Positions 12,032 to 21,595 of a stretch of DNA of 64,000 bases are shown here, in pieces (position 1 is the stretch's first letter; every line of letters starts with the position of its first letter). The translations under genes were made by a program, and so were the position numbers. The stretch comes from Azoarcus sp. (lineage in GTDB: Bacteria; Pseudomonadota; Gammaproteobacteria; Burkholderiales; Rhodocyclaceae), in NCBI GenBank assembly GCA_031268195.1, contig JAIRXQ010000003.1, positions 1 through 64,000 on the forward strand. Direction: 5' to 3'. Below the pieces are notes generated by a model. It saw nothing but the letters and a program-made list of their open reading frames with translations, was not told the origin of the DNA and made no database searches.

Positions 12032-13384
12032 TCAGGCGGCAAGCGCGTTCAGCAATTTTTGATGAATGCCGCCGAAGCCGCCGTTGCTCATCACGAGCAC
12101 GTGGTCGCCGGGTTTCGTCTCGGCGACCACTGCCTTGACCAGGGCGGCGAGATCGTCGTGGCAGGACTGATGCTCACCCAACGGCGCGAGCGCGGCGGCC
12201 GCGTCCCAACCCAGATTGGCGGCATAGCAAAACACGCGATCGGCCTGTCGCAGGCTGTCTGCGAGCTTGTCCTTCATCGTGCCCAGCTTCATCGTGTTGG
12301 AACGCGGCTCCAGCACCGCAATGATGCGCGCTGCCGGGCCGACCTTACGGCGCAGGCCATCGAGCGTGGTGGCGATGGCGGTGGGATGGTGGGCGAAGTC
12401 GTCATAGACGGTGATGCCGCCCGCTTCGCCGCGGACTTCCAGCCGGCGCTTGACGTTCCTGAATGCCGAGAGCGCTTGCAGCCCGTCGCCGAGCGCCACG
12501 CCGACATGCCGCGCGGCCAGCAGCGCCGCGCAGGCGTTGGCGCGGTTGTGCACGCCGGTCAGTTGCCATTGCGTGCGGCCGATTTCGCCGCTGTCGTCGT
12601 AGATGACCAGCGAACCGTCGGCGTCGTCGCCTTCCACGCCCCAACCGTCCTTGAAGGCATTGAACCAGTCGACCGGCGTCCAGCAACCGCGCGCCAGCAC
12701 CCGTTTCAGGCTGTCTTCGCGGGCATTGGCAACGATGCGGCCCGTGGCGGGCAAGGTGCGCACGAGATGGTGGAACTGCGTCTCGATGGCGGCAAGGTCC
12801 GAAAAGATGTCGGCGTGATCGAATTCGAGATTGTTGAGGACCAGCGTGCGCGGGTGGTAATGCACGAACTTCGAGCGCTTGTCGCAGAACGCGGTGTCAT
12901 ACTCGTCGGCCTCGATCACGAACAGCGGCGTCTTGCCCACGCGGGCGGAGACGCCGAAATCCAGCGGCACGCCGCCGATCAGGAAACCGGGATTGAGTCC
13001 GGCTTTTTCGAGGATGAAAGCGAGCATCGCCGCCGTGGTGGTCTTGCCGTGCGTCCCCGCCACGCCGAGCACCCAGCGCCCCTGCAACACGTTTTCGGCC
13101 AGCCATTGCGGGCCGGACACGTAAGGCAAGCCCTGATCGAGGATCGCCTCCAGCAAGAGATTCCCGCGAGAGATGGCGTTGCCGATCACGAACATATCGG
13201 GTTTGAGGGCGGTCTGTCCGGCGTCGAACCCTTCGGAGAGCGCGATGCCCGCCGCTTGGAGTTGATCGCTCATCGGCGGATAGACGTTGGCGTCGCAACC
13301 CGTGACGAGATGCCCGGAGGCCGCCGCCAGTTGCGCCACGCCGCCCATGAAAGTGCCGCAAATGCCAAGAATGTGGATATGCAT
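12032..13384 (-). CDS. mpl: UDP-N-acetylmuramate:tripeptide ligase
   Basis: Cytoplasmic peptidoglycan-recycling ligase that joins L-Ala-gamma-D-Glu-meso-DAP to UDP-MurNAc. The 450 residues start MHIHILGICGTFMGG, the family's Rossmann N-terminus. The ATP loop is GVAGTHGKTTT, followed by EADEYDTAF and the late VYDDFAHHPTA motif of Mur ligases. Longer in-frame extensions upstream overlap the divergent gene and have no family similarity. It is convergent with dolP, with only nine bases between the stops. Confidence 0.96.
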   Translation of the reverse strand: MHIHILGICGTFMGGVAQLAAASGHLVTGCDANVYPPMSDQLQAAGIALSEGFDAGQTALKPDMFVIGNAISRGNLLLEAILDQGLPYVSGPQWLAENVLQGRWVLGVAGTHGKTTTAAMLAFILEKAGLNPGFLIGGVPLDFGVSARVGKTPLFVIEADEYDTAFCDKRSKFVHYHPRTLVLNNLEFDHADIFSDLAAIETQFHHLVRTLPATGRIVANAREDSLKRVLARGCWTPVDWFNAFKDGWGVEGDDADGSLVIYDDSGEIGRTQWQLTGVHNRANACAALLAARHVGVALGDGLQALSAFRNVKRRLEVRGEAGGITVYDDFAHHPTAIATTLDGLRRKVGPAARIIAVLEPRSNTMKLGTMKDKLADSLRQADRVFCYAANLGWDAAAALAPLGEHQSCHDDLAALVKAVVAETKPGDHVLVMSNGGFGGIHQKLLNALAA

Positions 13385-13449
13385 GGAAACAGAGGCCCCG
13401 TGTAGAATGCGCGGCATTCTACCCGAAGCCGGAGGCGGTTCCCCCCAGC

Positions 13450-14043
13450 ATGGCGCAACATGGCTCTTCTTTCCGGGGCGCACAACGCCGCCGCGAGATC
13501 GCTGCGCTGGCCGCGCGCATGATCGCCGAGGATGGCGTCGCGGATTTCGGCTTCGCCAAGCGCAAGGCTGCGCGGCAGCTCGGCATCGACGAGGGCGATT
13601 CCCTGCCCGCCAACGCCGAAATCGAAGCCGAATTGCGCACCTGGCAGGCCCTCTACCAAGGCGAAGAACTCGCCGCGCGCCTTGCGGGCATGCGCGCAGC
13701 GGCGGTCGGGCTGATGCGGCGGCTTGAGGCATTCCACCCGTATCTCACCGGCGGCGCGCTCGAAGGTACTGCGGGCCGCTACGCCGAAATCGAGCTCGAC
13801 CTGTTCCCGGAAAGCGCCAAAGAGGTCGAAATTTTCCTGCTGGATGCGGGGATCTCCTTTGAACATCGGGAAGTGCGCAAAACGACGCCCGATGCGCCGG
13901 AAATCGTTTTCGCGCTCGATTGGGAGGACGTTCCCGTGCGCTTGTCCCTCTATCCTGCCGCCGCCGAGCGCGCCCGCAAACAGCCGCGCGCCCGCCTGCC
14001 GCAGGTAGAAGCGCTGCTCGCCGCCGCGGGTACGCCACCCTGA
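13450..14043 (+). CDS. Conserved hypothetical protein, nucleotidyltransferase-like
   Basis: This 197-residue protein has an N-terminal helical part (RRREIAALAARMIAEDG) and a central segment LTGGALEGTAGRYAEIELDLF. The GG and the ELD pattern recall minimal nucleotidyltransferase folds, and homologues next to mpl occur in betaproteobacteria. The family's usual Gly-Ser is not seen, so activity is uncertain. It is divergent from mpl with 65 bases between starts. The function is not known to me. Confidence 0.6.
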   Translation: MAQHGSSFRGAQRRREIAALAARMIAEDGVADFGFAKRKAARQLGIDEGDSLPANAEIEAELRTWQALYQGEELAARLAGMRAAAVGLMRRLEAFHPYLTGGALEGTAGRYAEIELDLFPESAKEVEIFLLDAGISFEHREVRKTTPDAPEIVFALDWEDVPVRLSLYPAAAERARKQPRARLPQVEALLAAAGTPP

Positions 14044-14175
14044 CCGCCGCTGCGGGCACACCACCCTGACCGCATGCTCCCGTACGGGGCCGCCCGATGT
14101 TCGCCCCGCCCCGCCCACGGCTCGTCGTAATCATCCCACTAGACAAATTGTTGCCAACTGCGCCAAACTGCGGAG

Positions 14176-14664
14176 ATGAGGCAACAAAAGCGCGGCAAAA
14201 CGCCGTCACCTCCCTCCCGTCGCATCCTGGCGCTGCATGGCCCCAATCTCAACCTGCTCGGCACGAGGGAGCCGGAAGTCTATGGCCGCGCCACACTCGC
14301 CAGCATTCACGAAGCCATGGAAGCGCGCGCGCGCGCCGACGCAGTGTTGCTCGAATCGTTCCAGAGCAATCACGAAGGCCAGCTCATCGACCGCATTCAG
14401 GCGGCCGCGGTGGAAGGCATCGACTTCATCATCATCAACCCTGCCGCTTACACCCACACCAGCGTCGCGTTGCGTGACGCACTGGCGGCGGTGCGCATTC
14501 CGTTCGTGGAAGTCCACCTTTCCAACATCCACGCGCGCGAATCCTTCCGCCACCACTCCTATTTTTCCGACCTCGCGCAAGGCGTGATCTGCGGCCTCGG
14601 TGTCCACGGATACCTGGCGGCGCTGGATTTCGCCCTTGTCCAGCTGCGGGTGCGCGCCGGCTGA
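14176..14664 (+). CDS. aroQ: Type II 3-dehydroquinate dehydratase
   Basis: Third step of the shikimate pathway: 3-dehydroquinate to 3-dehydroshikimate. The fold's hallmarks are all present: [18 protein letters not shown] with the catalytic Tyr, [25 protein letters not shown] and [14 protein letters not shown]. The length is 162, with about 16 poorly conserved residues ([16 protein letters not shown]) before the domain; a later start is possible but no better ATG is present. It is located just upstream of accB-accC, a common betaproteobacterial order. Confidence 0.96.
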   Translation: MRQQKRGKTPSPPSRRILALHGPNLNLLGTREPEVYGRATLASIHEAMEARARADAVLLESFQSNHEGQLIDRIQAAAVEGIDFIIINPAAYTHTSVALRDALAAVRIPFVEVHLSNIHARESFRHHSYFSDLAQGVICGLGVHGYLAALDFALVQLRVRAG

Positions 14665-14732
14665 CGCCCCCGTGGCGGCCAGCCGGACATATCTGCCATC
14701 CCAGCCCATACCCGCTTCCCCGGAGTGTCATC

Positions 14733-15179
<447 letters not shown>

Positions 15180-15184
15180 AAATC

Positions 15185-16546
15185 ATGTTCGAGAAAATAC
15201 TGATCGCCAATCGCGGGGAAATCGCCCTGCGGGTGCTGCGCGCCTGCCGCGAACTGGGCATCAAGACTGTCGCCGTGCATTCCGAGGCGGACACCGAGGC
15301 CAAGTACGTGAAGCTCGCGGACGAATCCGTGTGCATCGGCCCCGCGCCCTCGGCGCAAAGCTACCTCAATGTGCCCGCCATCATCTCGGCGGCGGAAGTC
15401 ACCGATTCCGAGGCCATTCACCCCGGCTACGGCTTTTTGTCGGAAAACGCCGATTTCGCGGAGCGTGTCGAGCAGTCCGGCTTCGTATTCATCGGCCCGA
15501 AGCCGGAGACGATCCGCTCGATGGGCGACAAAGTTGCGGCCAAGAACGCGATGAAGGCAGCGGGCGTGCCCTGCGTACCCGGCTCCGACGGTGCGCTGCC
15601 GGACAATCCGAAAGAAATCGTGGCCATCGCCAAGAAGATCGGCTATCCGGTCATCGTCAAGGCGTCGGGCGGCGGCGGCGGACGCGGCATGCGGGTGGTG
15701 CACACCGAGGCGGCGCTCCTGAACGCGGTGGCAACCACGCAGGCCGAAGCGCAGGCCGCCTTCGGCAATCCCATGGTGTACATGGAGAAATACCTCGAAA
15801 ACCCGCGCCACGTCGAAATCCAGATTCTGGCCGACGAGCACGGCAACGCCGTCTATCTTGGCGAGCGCGACTGCTCCATGCAGCGCCGCCACCAAAAAGT
15901 GATCGAGGAAGCGCCCGCGCCCAACATCGACCGCAAGCTCATCGCCACCACGGGTGAGCGTTGCGCCAAGGCGTGCCGCAAGATCGGCTATCGCGGCGCG
16001 GGCACCTTCGAATTCCTGTACGAGAAAGGCGAATTCTTTTTCATCGAGATGAACACACGTGTGCAGGTCGAGCACCCGGTCACCGAATTCATCACCGGCA
16101 TCGACATCGTGCAGACCCAGATCCGCGTCGCCGCCGGAGAAAAACTTCCCTTCCGCCAACGCGACATCCAGTTTCACGGCCACGCCGTCGAATGCCGGAT
16201 CAACGCGGAAGATCCGTTCAAGTTCACGCCCTCGCCGGGGCGGATCACCGACTGGCACACGCCGGGCGGCCCCGGGGTGCGGGTCGACTCGCATGTCTAC
16301 GCCGACTATATGGTGCCGCCGCATTACGATTCGATGATCGGCAAGCTCATCACCTACGGCGACACACGCGAGCAGGCGATCCGCCGCATGCGCATCGCCC
16401 TCTCCGAGATGGTCGTCGGCGGCATCAAGACCAATGTGCCGCTGCACCAGGCCCTGATGCTCGATGCCCAGTTCCTCAAGGGCGGCGCGAGCATCCACTA
16501 TCTCGAAGAACGCCTGGCCGACATCAACGAACTCAAGGTCGATTGA
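15185..16546 (+). CDS. accC: Biotin carboxylase of acetyl-CoA carboxylase
   Basis: ATP-grasp enzyme that carboxylates the biotin on AccB. The 453-residue protein starts [20 protein letters not shown]. The glycine-rich ATP loop [35 protein letters not shown], the catalytic [14 protein letters not shown] and the C-terminal [10 protein letters not shown] are intact. Length and motifs are typical and there is nothing unusual. It sits in the operon between accB and prmA. Confidence 0.98.
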   Translation: MFEKILIANRGEIALRVLRACRELGIKTVAVHSEADTEAKYVKLADESVCIGPAPSAQSYLNVPAIISAAEVTDSEAIHPGYGFLSENADFAERVEQSGFVFIGPKPETIRSMGDKVAAKNAMKAAGVPCVPGSDGALPDNPKEIVAIAKKIGYPVIVKASGGGGGRGMRVVHTEAALLNAVATTQAEAQAAFGNPMVYMEKYLENPRHVEIQILADEHGNAVYLGERDCSMQRRHQKVIEEAPAPNIDRKLIATTGERCAKACRKIGYRGAGTFEFLYEKGEFFFIEMNTRVQVEHPVTEFITGIDIVQTQIRVAAGEKLPFRQRDIQFHGHAVECRINAEDPFKFTPSPGRITDWHTPGGPGVRVDSHVYADYMVPPHYDSMIGKLITYGDTREQAIRRMRIALSEMVVGGIKTNVPLHQALMLDAQFLKGGASIHYLEERLADINELKVD

Positions 16547-16558
16547 GGGCCGCCCGCC

Positions 16559-17467
16559 GTGTGGCGCTCGGTTTCGATACAGACCGAAGCGGAGCGCGCC
16601 GAAGCGCTCTCGGAAGCGCTGCTCGATGCGGGCGCGTGCTCGGTGTCCATCGAGGACGCCGATGCGGGCACGCCGGAGGAGACGCCGCAATTCGGTGAGC
16701 CCGGCGAGGCCCCGGCGAGCCTGTGGACGCACAGCAAAGTGATCGCGCTGCTCGATGCGAACACCCCCGCGGCCAGCATCGTGAAGACCGCGGCGCGGGC
16801 GGCGGGGCTGGCAAGCGCGCCCGCCTTTACCTGCGAAGACGTCGCGGAACAAAACTGGGTGCAGCTCACGCAAAGCCAGTTCGCGCCCATCCAGATCAAC
16901 GAGCGCCTGTGGATCGTCCCTTCCTGGCACGAGGCGCCCGATGAGACTGCGATCAACATCGAACTCGACCCCGGCATGGCCTTCGGCACCGGCTCGCATC
17001 CAAGCACGCGGCTTTGCCTGGACTGGCTGTGCGAAACGGTGCGGCCGGGCTGCACGGTGCTCGATTACGGCTGCGGGTCAGGCATTCTCGGCATCGCCGC
17101 CGCCCGCCTCGGCGCGGCCGTGGCGCTCGGTGTCGACATCGACGAGCGCGCATTGGAAGCGGCGCGGGATAACGCTGCGCGAAACGGCGTCGGGGCCACG
17201 TTGCGCGTCCAGCACTCCAGCGCGCCGCAGAAGGACACATTCGATCTCGTCGTCGCCAACATTCTCACCAACCCGCTGTGTGTGCTCGCACCCGCCATCG
17301 CCGCGCACATCGCCCCCGGCGGACGGGTGGCGCTCTCCGGCGTACTGAAGCAGCAGGCGGAACAAGTCATCGCCGCCTGGTCGCCCTGGGTGGCACTGAC
17401 GGTCGGCGCGACGCACGAAGGCTGGGTGAGGCTTCAAGGACAACGCCCAGGTGGTGTGCGCTCATAG
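16559..17467 (+). CDS. prmA: Ribosomal protein L11 methyltransferase
   Basis: Methylates lysines and the N-terminus of L11. It has an N-terminal substrate-recognition domain with EDADAGTPEE, FGTGSHPSTRLCL, the SAM motif VLDYGCGSGILGIAAARLGA, and NILTNPL. The start is a GTG 12 bases after the accC stop, giving 302 residues; the family range is 290-310. The order accC-prmA is typical of betaproteobacteria. Confidence 0.95.
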   Translation: MWRSVSIQTEAERAEALSEALLDAGACSVSIEDADAGTPEETPQFGEPGEAPASLWTHSKVIALLDANTPAASIVKTAARAAGLASAPAFTCEDVAEQNWVQLTQSQFAPIQINERLWIVPSWHEAPDETAINIELDPGMAFGTGSHPSTRLCLDWLCETVRPGCTVLDYGCGSGILGIAAARLGAAVALGVDIDERALEAARDNAARNGVGATLRVQHSSAPQKDTFDLVVANILTNPLCVLAPAIAAHIAPGGRVALSGVLKQQAEQVIAAWSPWVALTVGATHEGWVRLQGQRPGGVRS

Positions 17468-17551
17468 AATAGAATGTTCAGAATCTGCGCGTTGCGTGGG
17501 TGATGATTTATCATCTGGTGTTTTGTATTCGCTGGTTAGGGTGCGTTTTCG

Positions 17552-19687
17552 ATGCTGACCCGTTGCCCAGGCTGCCAAACCGTTTTCCGCCTCACGTCGG
17601 ATCAGCTGCTCGCCCGGCAGGGACGAGTGCGCTGTGGCAATTGCCTGCACGCTTTCAACGCCCTCGACCATCTGGCGGAATCCGACCCCAAGGCCGGACA
17701 ACCATCGCCCGGTGGCAATAAACAGTCTTCCGGCGGGCAGGCGGGAACCCGCTCCACTTCACCCGGCGCAAAATCCGCCGGCGCCCCGGCGGCTCCGCCT
17801 GCTTCGCCTGCCGCACCGACGCCTGCTGCACCGACGCCGTCCCCGCCCGCCACATCGACGCCCCGCCCGCCCGCCGCCACGGGCAGCGCATCACCGGCCA
17901 TCTCGAAAGTCGTTGCGCACCTCCCGAGCACACCGCAGCCCGTGCCAGATACGGACGGCTTCACCGTCGAGGAAATTTTCCCGCCGCGCACCGGCATACC
18001 CGAGCATCCGTTCACGCCGCCACGCCCGGTGCTGGCTCCGGTCGTCAGGAAAACGTCGCAGCGCTCGTTGAGCGAGCTCGATTTTTCGTCCTCGGTCGAC
18101 AAGAAATCCACCGTGCCGCGCCCGGTACAGTGGAGCGCCTCGCAGGATTTCCCGACGCTGGAACTACACGAGCCGGAAGCCGCACCGCCGCCTCCACCTC
18201 CGCCACCGCCTCCATCGCCGCCACCCGCGCCCACTCCGCCCGTAGCCCGGAGCATTACGCCACCGGCTCCCGAGCAAGCGCCGCCCGCGCCGCGCGAAAC
18301 AAAGCAACCGAAAACCCTGGAAAAAACGCCGCCACTTTCGGTCGTGCTACCCAGCCCTGTACCACCCAGCCCTGTACCACCCAGCCCCGTACCACGCCCC
18401 GCCCCGCCCCGCCCCGCCCCACCTCCGGTTGCAATCGTCACGCCGGTGGCGGCCGTTGCCCCGGCGCCTATCCCACCCCCACCGCCGGTGGTAAACCTGC
18501 CCCCGCCACCGGTAGTGAACCTGCCTCCACCGCCAGTGGTGAACCTGGCGCCGACCCCGGCGCCCACACCGAGCGCAGTGCCGCCACGTCCCGTCCCACC
18601 CAAGGCGACGCCGCCGCTTGCGCCTCAAACACCACCCGCTCAGGCCGAACCGCCGCCAGCGGCGCCGGAGAAAACGCCGGCGCCCTCGCTGTTCGCCGCA
18701 TTCCCGTCACTGACGCTGTCCAGTGAGGGCGAGGGTGAGGAAGATTCCCTCTTTTCCCGCTTCCCCAAGGTCACGCGCGACCGCAAAGAGCGGGAAAAAC
18801 CGGAAAAAGCCGCCAAGCGCGGCAGCAAACATGGCAAGCAGGCGAAGGGAAAAGCCGCCGGCAAGGACACCAAGAAACCGTCGGCCGTGCAGGCAACGGG
18901 CGAAGTCGTCAACGAGGACGTACTGAGCGAGTTGATCTCGAAGTTCGGCGTCGAGGCCAAAATCGACCAGATCGAGGCCGAGATCAACGCCGAACGCAAG
19001 GTGACTTCCATCTTGTCCCGTCTCCGGGCCAACATGAAGCCACCGCCCGACGCGACGCCCTCCAAACCGCCGCTTTCGCCGCCGCCGTCCTTCACACATT
19101 CCCTCTCCAGCACGGCAGAGGAAATTCCCGCTCTCGCAGTCAAAACCGTCAGCGCAGTGGAGTCCCACGCCGAAGCGTACGGCAGCAGCCATCGCCCGGC
19201 GGCGGCTCGTTCCCACACCGCCATGCGTGCCGCGGTCTGGGGGTTAGGGGTGCTGCTGTTCGTGCAGGCGCTTTTTTTGTTCCGGCATGACATCTCGCGC
19301 ACGCTGCCCGCCACGCGCGCGTTTTTCGTCGCCGTCTGCGGTAGCTTCGGTTGCGCCATGCCGCTGCCCCGAGACAAATCGCTCATCAAGATCAGCGATA
19401 ATGACTGGGGCATCGGTTGCCGCGATGACGATTCCGGCGTGTGCACACTGCACGCCGAAATCATGAATCAGGAAGAGTTCGAACAGGATTGGCCGCACCT
19501 CGAACTCACCCTGCTCAACGCCATCAAACAGCCGATCGCCCGCCGCGCGTTTACGCCGCAGCAGTGGGCGCCGACGCAATTGCTGGAAAAAGGCAGCATC
19601 CCGCCTCTCACCACCGTCGATGTCAATCTGGATATAAAAATCAACGCCAAACCGGAGTACTTCCGCGTTGAATCCTTCTACCCATAG
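17552..19687 (+). CDS. Zinc-ribbon DUF3426 protein with long proline-rich linker
   Basis: A 711-residue membrane protein. Residues 1-40 form an MJ0042-type zinc ribbon (CPGCQTVF...RCGNCLHAF). Residues 50-380 are an Ala/Pro-rich linker with an eight- to ten-proline run and short repeats (PSPVPPSPVPPSPVP; PPPVVNL three times). A charged Lys/Arg-rich segment (about 405-460) and a coiled region follow, then one membrane helix (about 560-582) and a C-terminal DUF3426 domain of about 120 residues, probably periplasmic. Homologues are usually 250-450 residues, so the linker is unusually long. The function of the family is unknown; prmA upstream and the convergent kinase are the usual neighbours. Confidence 0.85.
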   Translation: MLTRCPGCQTVFRLTSDQLLARQGRVRCGNCLHAFNALDHLAESDPKAGQPSPGGNKQSSGGQAGTRSTSPGAKSAGAPAAPPASPAAPTPAAPTPSPPATSTPRPPAATGSASPAISKVVAHLPSTPQPVPDTDGFTVEEIFPPRTGIPEHPFTPPRPVLAPVVRKTSQRSLSELDFSSSVDKKSTVPRPVQWSASQDFPTLELHEPEAAPPPPPPPPPPSPPPAPTPPVARSITPPAPEQAPPAPRETKQPKTLEKTPPLSVVLPSPVPPSPVPPSPVPRPAPPRPAPPPVAIVTPVAAVAPAPIPPPPPVVNLPPPPVVNLPPPPVVNLAPTPAPTPSAVPPRPVPPKATPPLAPQTPPAQAEPPPAAPEKTPAPSLFAAFPSLTLSSEGEGEEDSLFSRFPKVTRDRKEREKPEKAAKRGSKHGKQAKGKAAGKDTKKPSAVQATGEVVNEDVLSELISKFGVEAKIDQIEAEINAERKVTSILSRLRANMKPPPDATPSKPPLSPPPSFTHSLSSTAEEIPALAVKTVSAVESHAEAYGSSHRPAAARSHTAMRAAVWGLGVLLFVQALFLFRHDISRTLPATRAFFVAVCGSFGCAMPLPRDKSLIKISDNDWGIGCRDDDSGVCTLHAEIMNQEEFEQDWPHLELTLLNAIKQPIARRAFTPQQWAPTQLLEKGSIPPLTTVDVNLDIKINAKPEYFRVESFYP
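18344..18551 (+). repeat. Tandem repeats in the proline-rich linker
   Basis: Two short in-frame tandem arrays: a 15-base unit (CCCAGCCCTGTACCA) about three times from 18352 to 18395, and a 24-base unit encoding PPPPVVNL three times from about 18478 to 18549. Both have a few substitutions. They lie wholly inside the linker of the DUF3426 gene and are likely to vary in length between strains. Confidence 0.8.
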
Positions 19688-20631
19688 CGTGCGCCGTCCC
19701 ACGGGCTCTCACCAAACGCGGCACGGTATGCGGCCTCGATGTCCCGGCGCGCGGGATGATGGTTCTGCCCGCCGCGATGCCCGATCTTGATCGCGCCCAT
19801 CACCGCCGCGAGCCGTCCGCAGGCAAGCCAATCCCAACCTTGCCCGATGCCGTAGAGCAACCCGGCGCGATAGGCATCGCCGCAGCCGGTGGGGTCGGTC
19901 AAGGCCGCCGCCTCGACGATGGGAATCTCGAACACTTTGCCGGCCGTATAGATGCGCGAGCCTTCGCCGCCGAGCGTCACCACCAGCGCGTCGACTTCGG
20001 CGGCCAATGCTTCGATGCTGCGCCCGGTTTTGTCGCACATCAGGCGCGCTTCGTAGTCGTTGACCGTGCAGTAACGGGCGAGCCTCAGGCAATGCAGCAA
20101 TTCGTCGCCGACAAAAAGCGGCAGCGCCTGACCGGGATCGAACATGCAGGGCACGCCGGTTTCGGCAAAGCCTTTGAGGTGGCGCAGCATGCCGTCGCGT
20201 CCATCGGGGGAAACGATGGCCAGCTGCGCCCCGGCGGCCTTGCGGACGTCGTTCTCGTGCGAATACATCATCGCGCCGGGGTGAAAAGCGGTGATCTGGT
20301 TGTCGTCCGTGTCAGTGGTGATGAATGCCTGTGCGGTGTAGGTGCCCGGCACGTGACGAACGAAATCCTGCCGCAGTCCGAGGTGTTCGAGGCGGCGGCG
20401 ATAGTCCGCGGCATCATCGCCCACCGTGGCGACGATGAGCGCCTCGGCGCCGAGCAGATTCAAACTATAGGCGATATTGCCCGCACAGCCGCCGAACTCG
20501 CGGCGCAATTCCGGCACGAGAAAAGAGACGTTCAGGATATGAATTTGCTCGGGCAGGATATGATTTCTGAAACGATCGCCAAACACCATGATGTTATCGT
20601 AGGCCATTGAACCGCAGACGAGGATGGACAT
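19678..20631 (-). CDS. PfkB-family carbohydrate/nucleoside kinase
   Basis: The 317-residue ribokinase-fold enzyme starts MSILVCGSMAYDNIM. It has the PfkB signature 1 region (EFGGCAGNIAYSLNLLG) and the anion-hole/catalytic signature DPTGCGDAYRAGLLYG with the base Asp. The start differs from sugar kinases and resembles betaproteobacterial proteins annotated adenosine kinase, so a nucleoside substrate is plausible but unproven. Its 3' end overlaps the convergent DUF3426 gene by ten bases. An upstream GCGCTCCGCCAT start (MAERF) would add five residues. Confidence 0.85.
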   Translation of the reverse strand: MSILVCGSMAYDNIMVFGDRFRNHILPEQIHILNVSFLVPELRREFGGCAGNIAYSLNLLGAEALIVATVGDDAADYRRRLEHLGLRQDFVRHVPGTYTAQAFITTDTDDNQITAFHPGAMMYSHENDVRKAAGAQLAIVSPDGRDGMLRHLKGFAETGVPCMFDPGQALPLFVGDELLHCLRLARYCTVNDYEARLMCDKTGRSIEALAAEVDALVVTLGGEGSRIYTAGKVFEIPIVEAAALTDPTGCGDAYRAGLLYGIGQGWDWLACGRLAAVMGAIKIGHRGGQNHHPARRDIEAAYRAAFGESPWDGARYG

Positions 20632-20767
20632 GAAGCGCTCCGCCATTTTTGATGAAATGCGATTATATGGCCCGCCTTGGCCGTTTCGTTCAGTGAAACC
20701 GCCGCGCAAACCCGTTCTCCAACAGTAATAATGCCGCCTTGGTCTTGTTATATTTTTGCGGACGCAC

Positions 20768-21565
20768 ATGCTCATCCACCCCAATTTCAATCCCGTCGCG
20801 CTTTCCCTCGGCCCGCTCGCCGTACGCTGGTATGGGCTGACCTATCTGTTCGCCTTCGTCTGTTTCATCGCACTCGCCCGCCTGCGTGCGCGCCAACGCC
20901 CCGAACTGGGCTGGAACGCCGAATCCATCGCCGATCTGCTTTTCTACGGCATGCTCGGCGTCATTATTGGCGCACGCCTGGGTGAAGTGCTATTTTTCAT
21001 GCCCGATTACTATCTGGCCCATCCCGCCAAGATGCTCGCGGTATGGGAGGGCGGCATGAGCTTTCACGGCGGCTTTCTCGGCGTACTGCTGGCAATGTGG
21101 TTTTACGCACGCCAGCACGGGCGCAGCTTCTGGGAGATCACCGACTTCATCGCGCCGATGGCGCCGCTCGGACTGGCCGCCGGGCGCATCGGCAATTTCA
21201 TCAACGGCGAACTGTGGGGCCGCCCGATGGATGAACCGCTCATGCCCTGGGCGATGATTTATCCAAATGTGGACGACATCCCGCGCCATCCCTCGCAGCT
21301 CTACCAGGCATGCGGCGAAGGGCTGCTGCTGTTCGTGCTGCTGTGGTGGTTTTCATCCCGGCCCCGCCCGCCGCGCGCGGTTTCCGGGTTTTTCCTGGCC
21401 GGATACGGCCTCCTGCGCTTCATCGCCGAATATTTCCGCACCCCCGATCCGGGCATCTTCAGCAGCCTCGGGCTGGGATTGACCACCGCGCAATGGCTGT
21501 GCGTACCGATGTTCCTTGTCGGCATCGGAATTCTCACGCACACCTGTGTCATTCGTCATTCCTGA
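20768..21565 (+). CDS. lgt: Prolipoprotein diacylglyceryl transferase
   Basis: Inner-membrane enzyme that adds diacylglyceryl to the lipobox cysteine of prolipoproteins. The 265 residues contain seven membrane segments. The Lgt signature [15 protein letters not shown] is at about 143-157, and essential residues are seen in [11 protein letters not shown] and HPSQLYQA. An in-frame TTG four codons earlier is possible; the ATG was chosen because it gives the common [11 protein letters not shown] start. Confidence 0.96.
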   Translation: MLIHPNFNPVALSLGPLAVRWYGLTYLFAFVCFIALARLRARQRPELGWNAESIADLLFYGMLGVIIGARLGEVLFFMPDYYLAHPAKMLAVWEGGMSFHGGFLGVLLAMWFYARQHGRSFWEITDFIAPMAPLGLAAGRIGNFINGELWGRPMDEPLMPWAMIYPNVDDIPRHPSQLYQACGEGLLLFVLLWWFSSRPRPPRAVSGFFLAGYGLLRFIAEYFRTPDPGIFSSLGLGLTTAQWLCVPMFLVGIGILTHTCVIRHS

Positions 21566-21595
21566 ACGAAATGCGCTGCGTTTATAGTGGGTCGC

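Noticed and set aside
12059-13405. 448-codon plus-strand frame opposite mpl
   Set aside because: Mpl motifs are clear on the minus strand; the plus frame has no family features.
18344-18551. Regularly spaced repeats considered as a CRISPR array
   Set aside because: Units are contiguous, in frame and encode proline motifs; there are no unique spacers.
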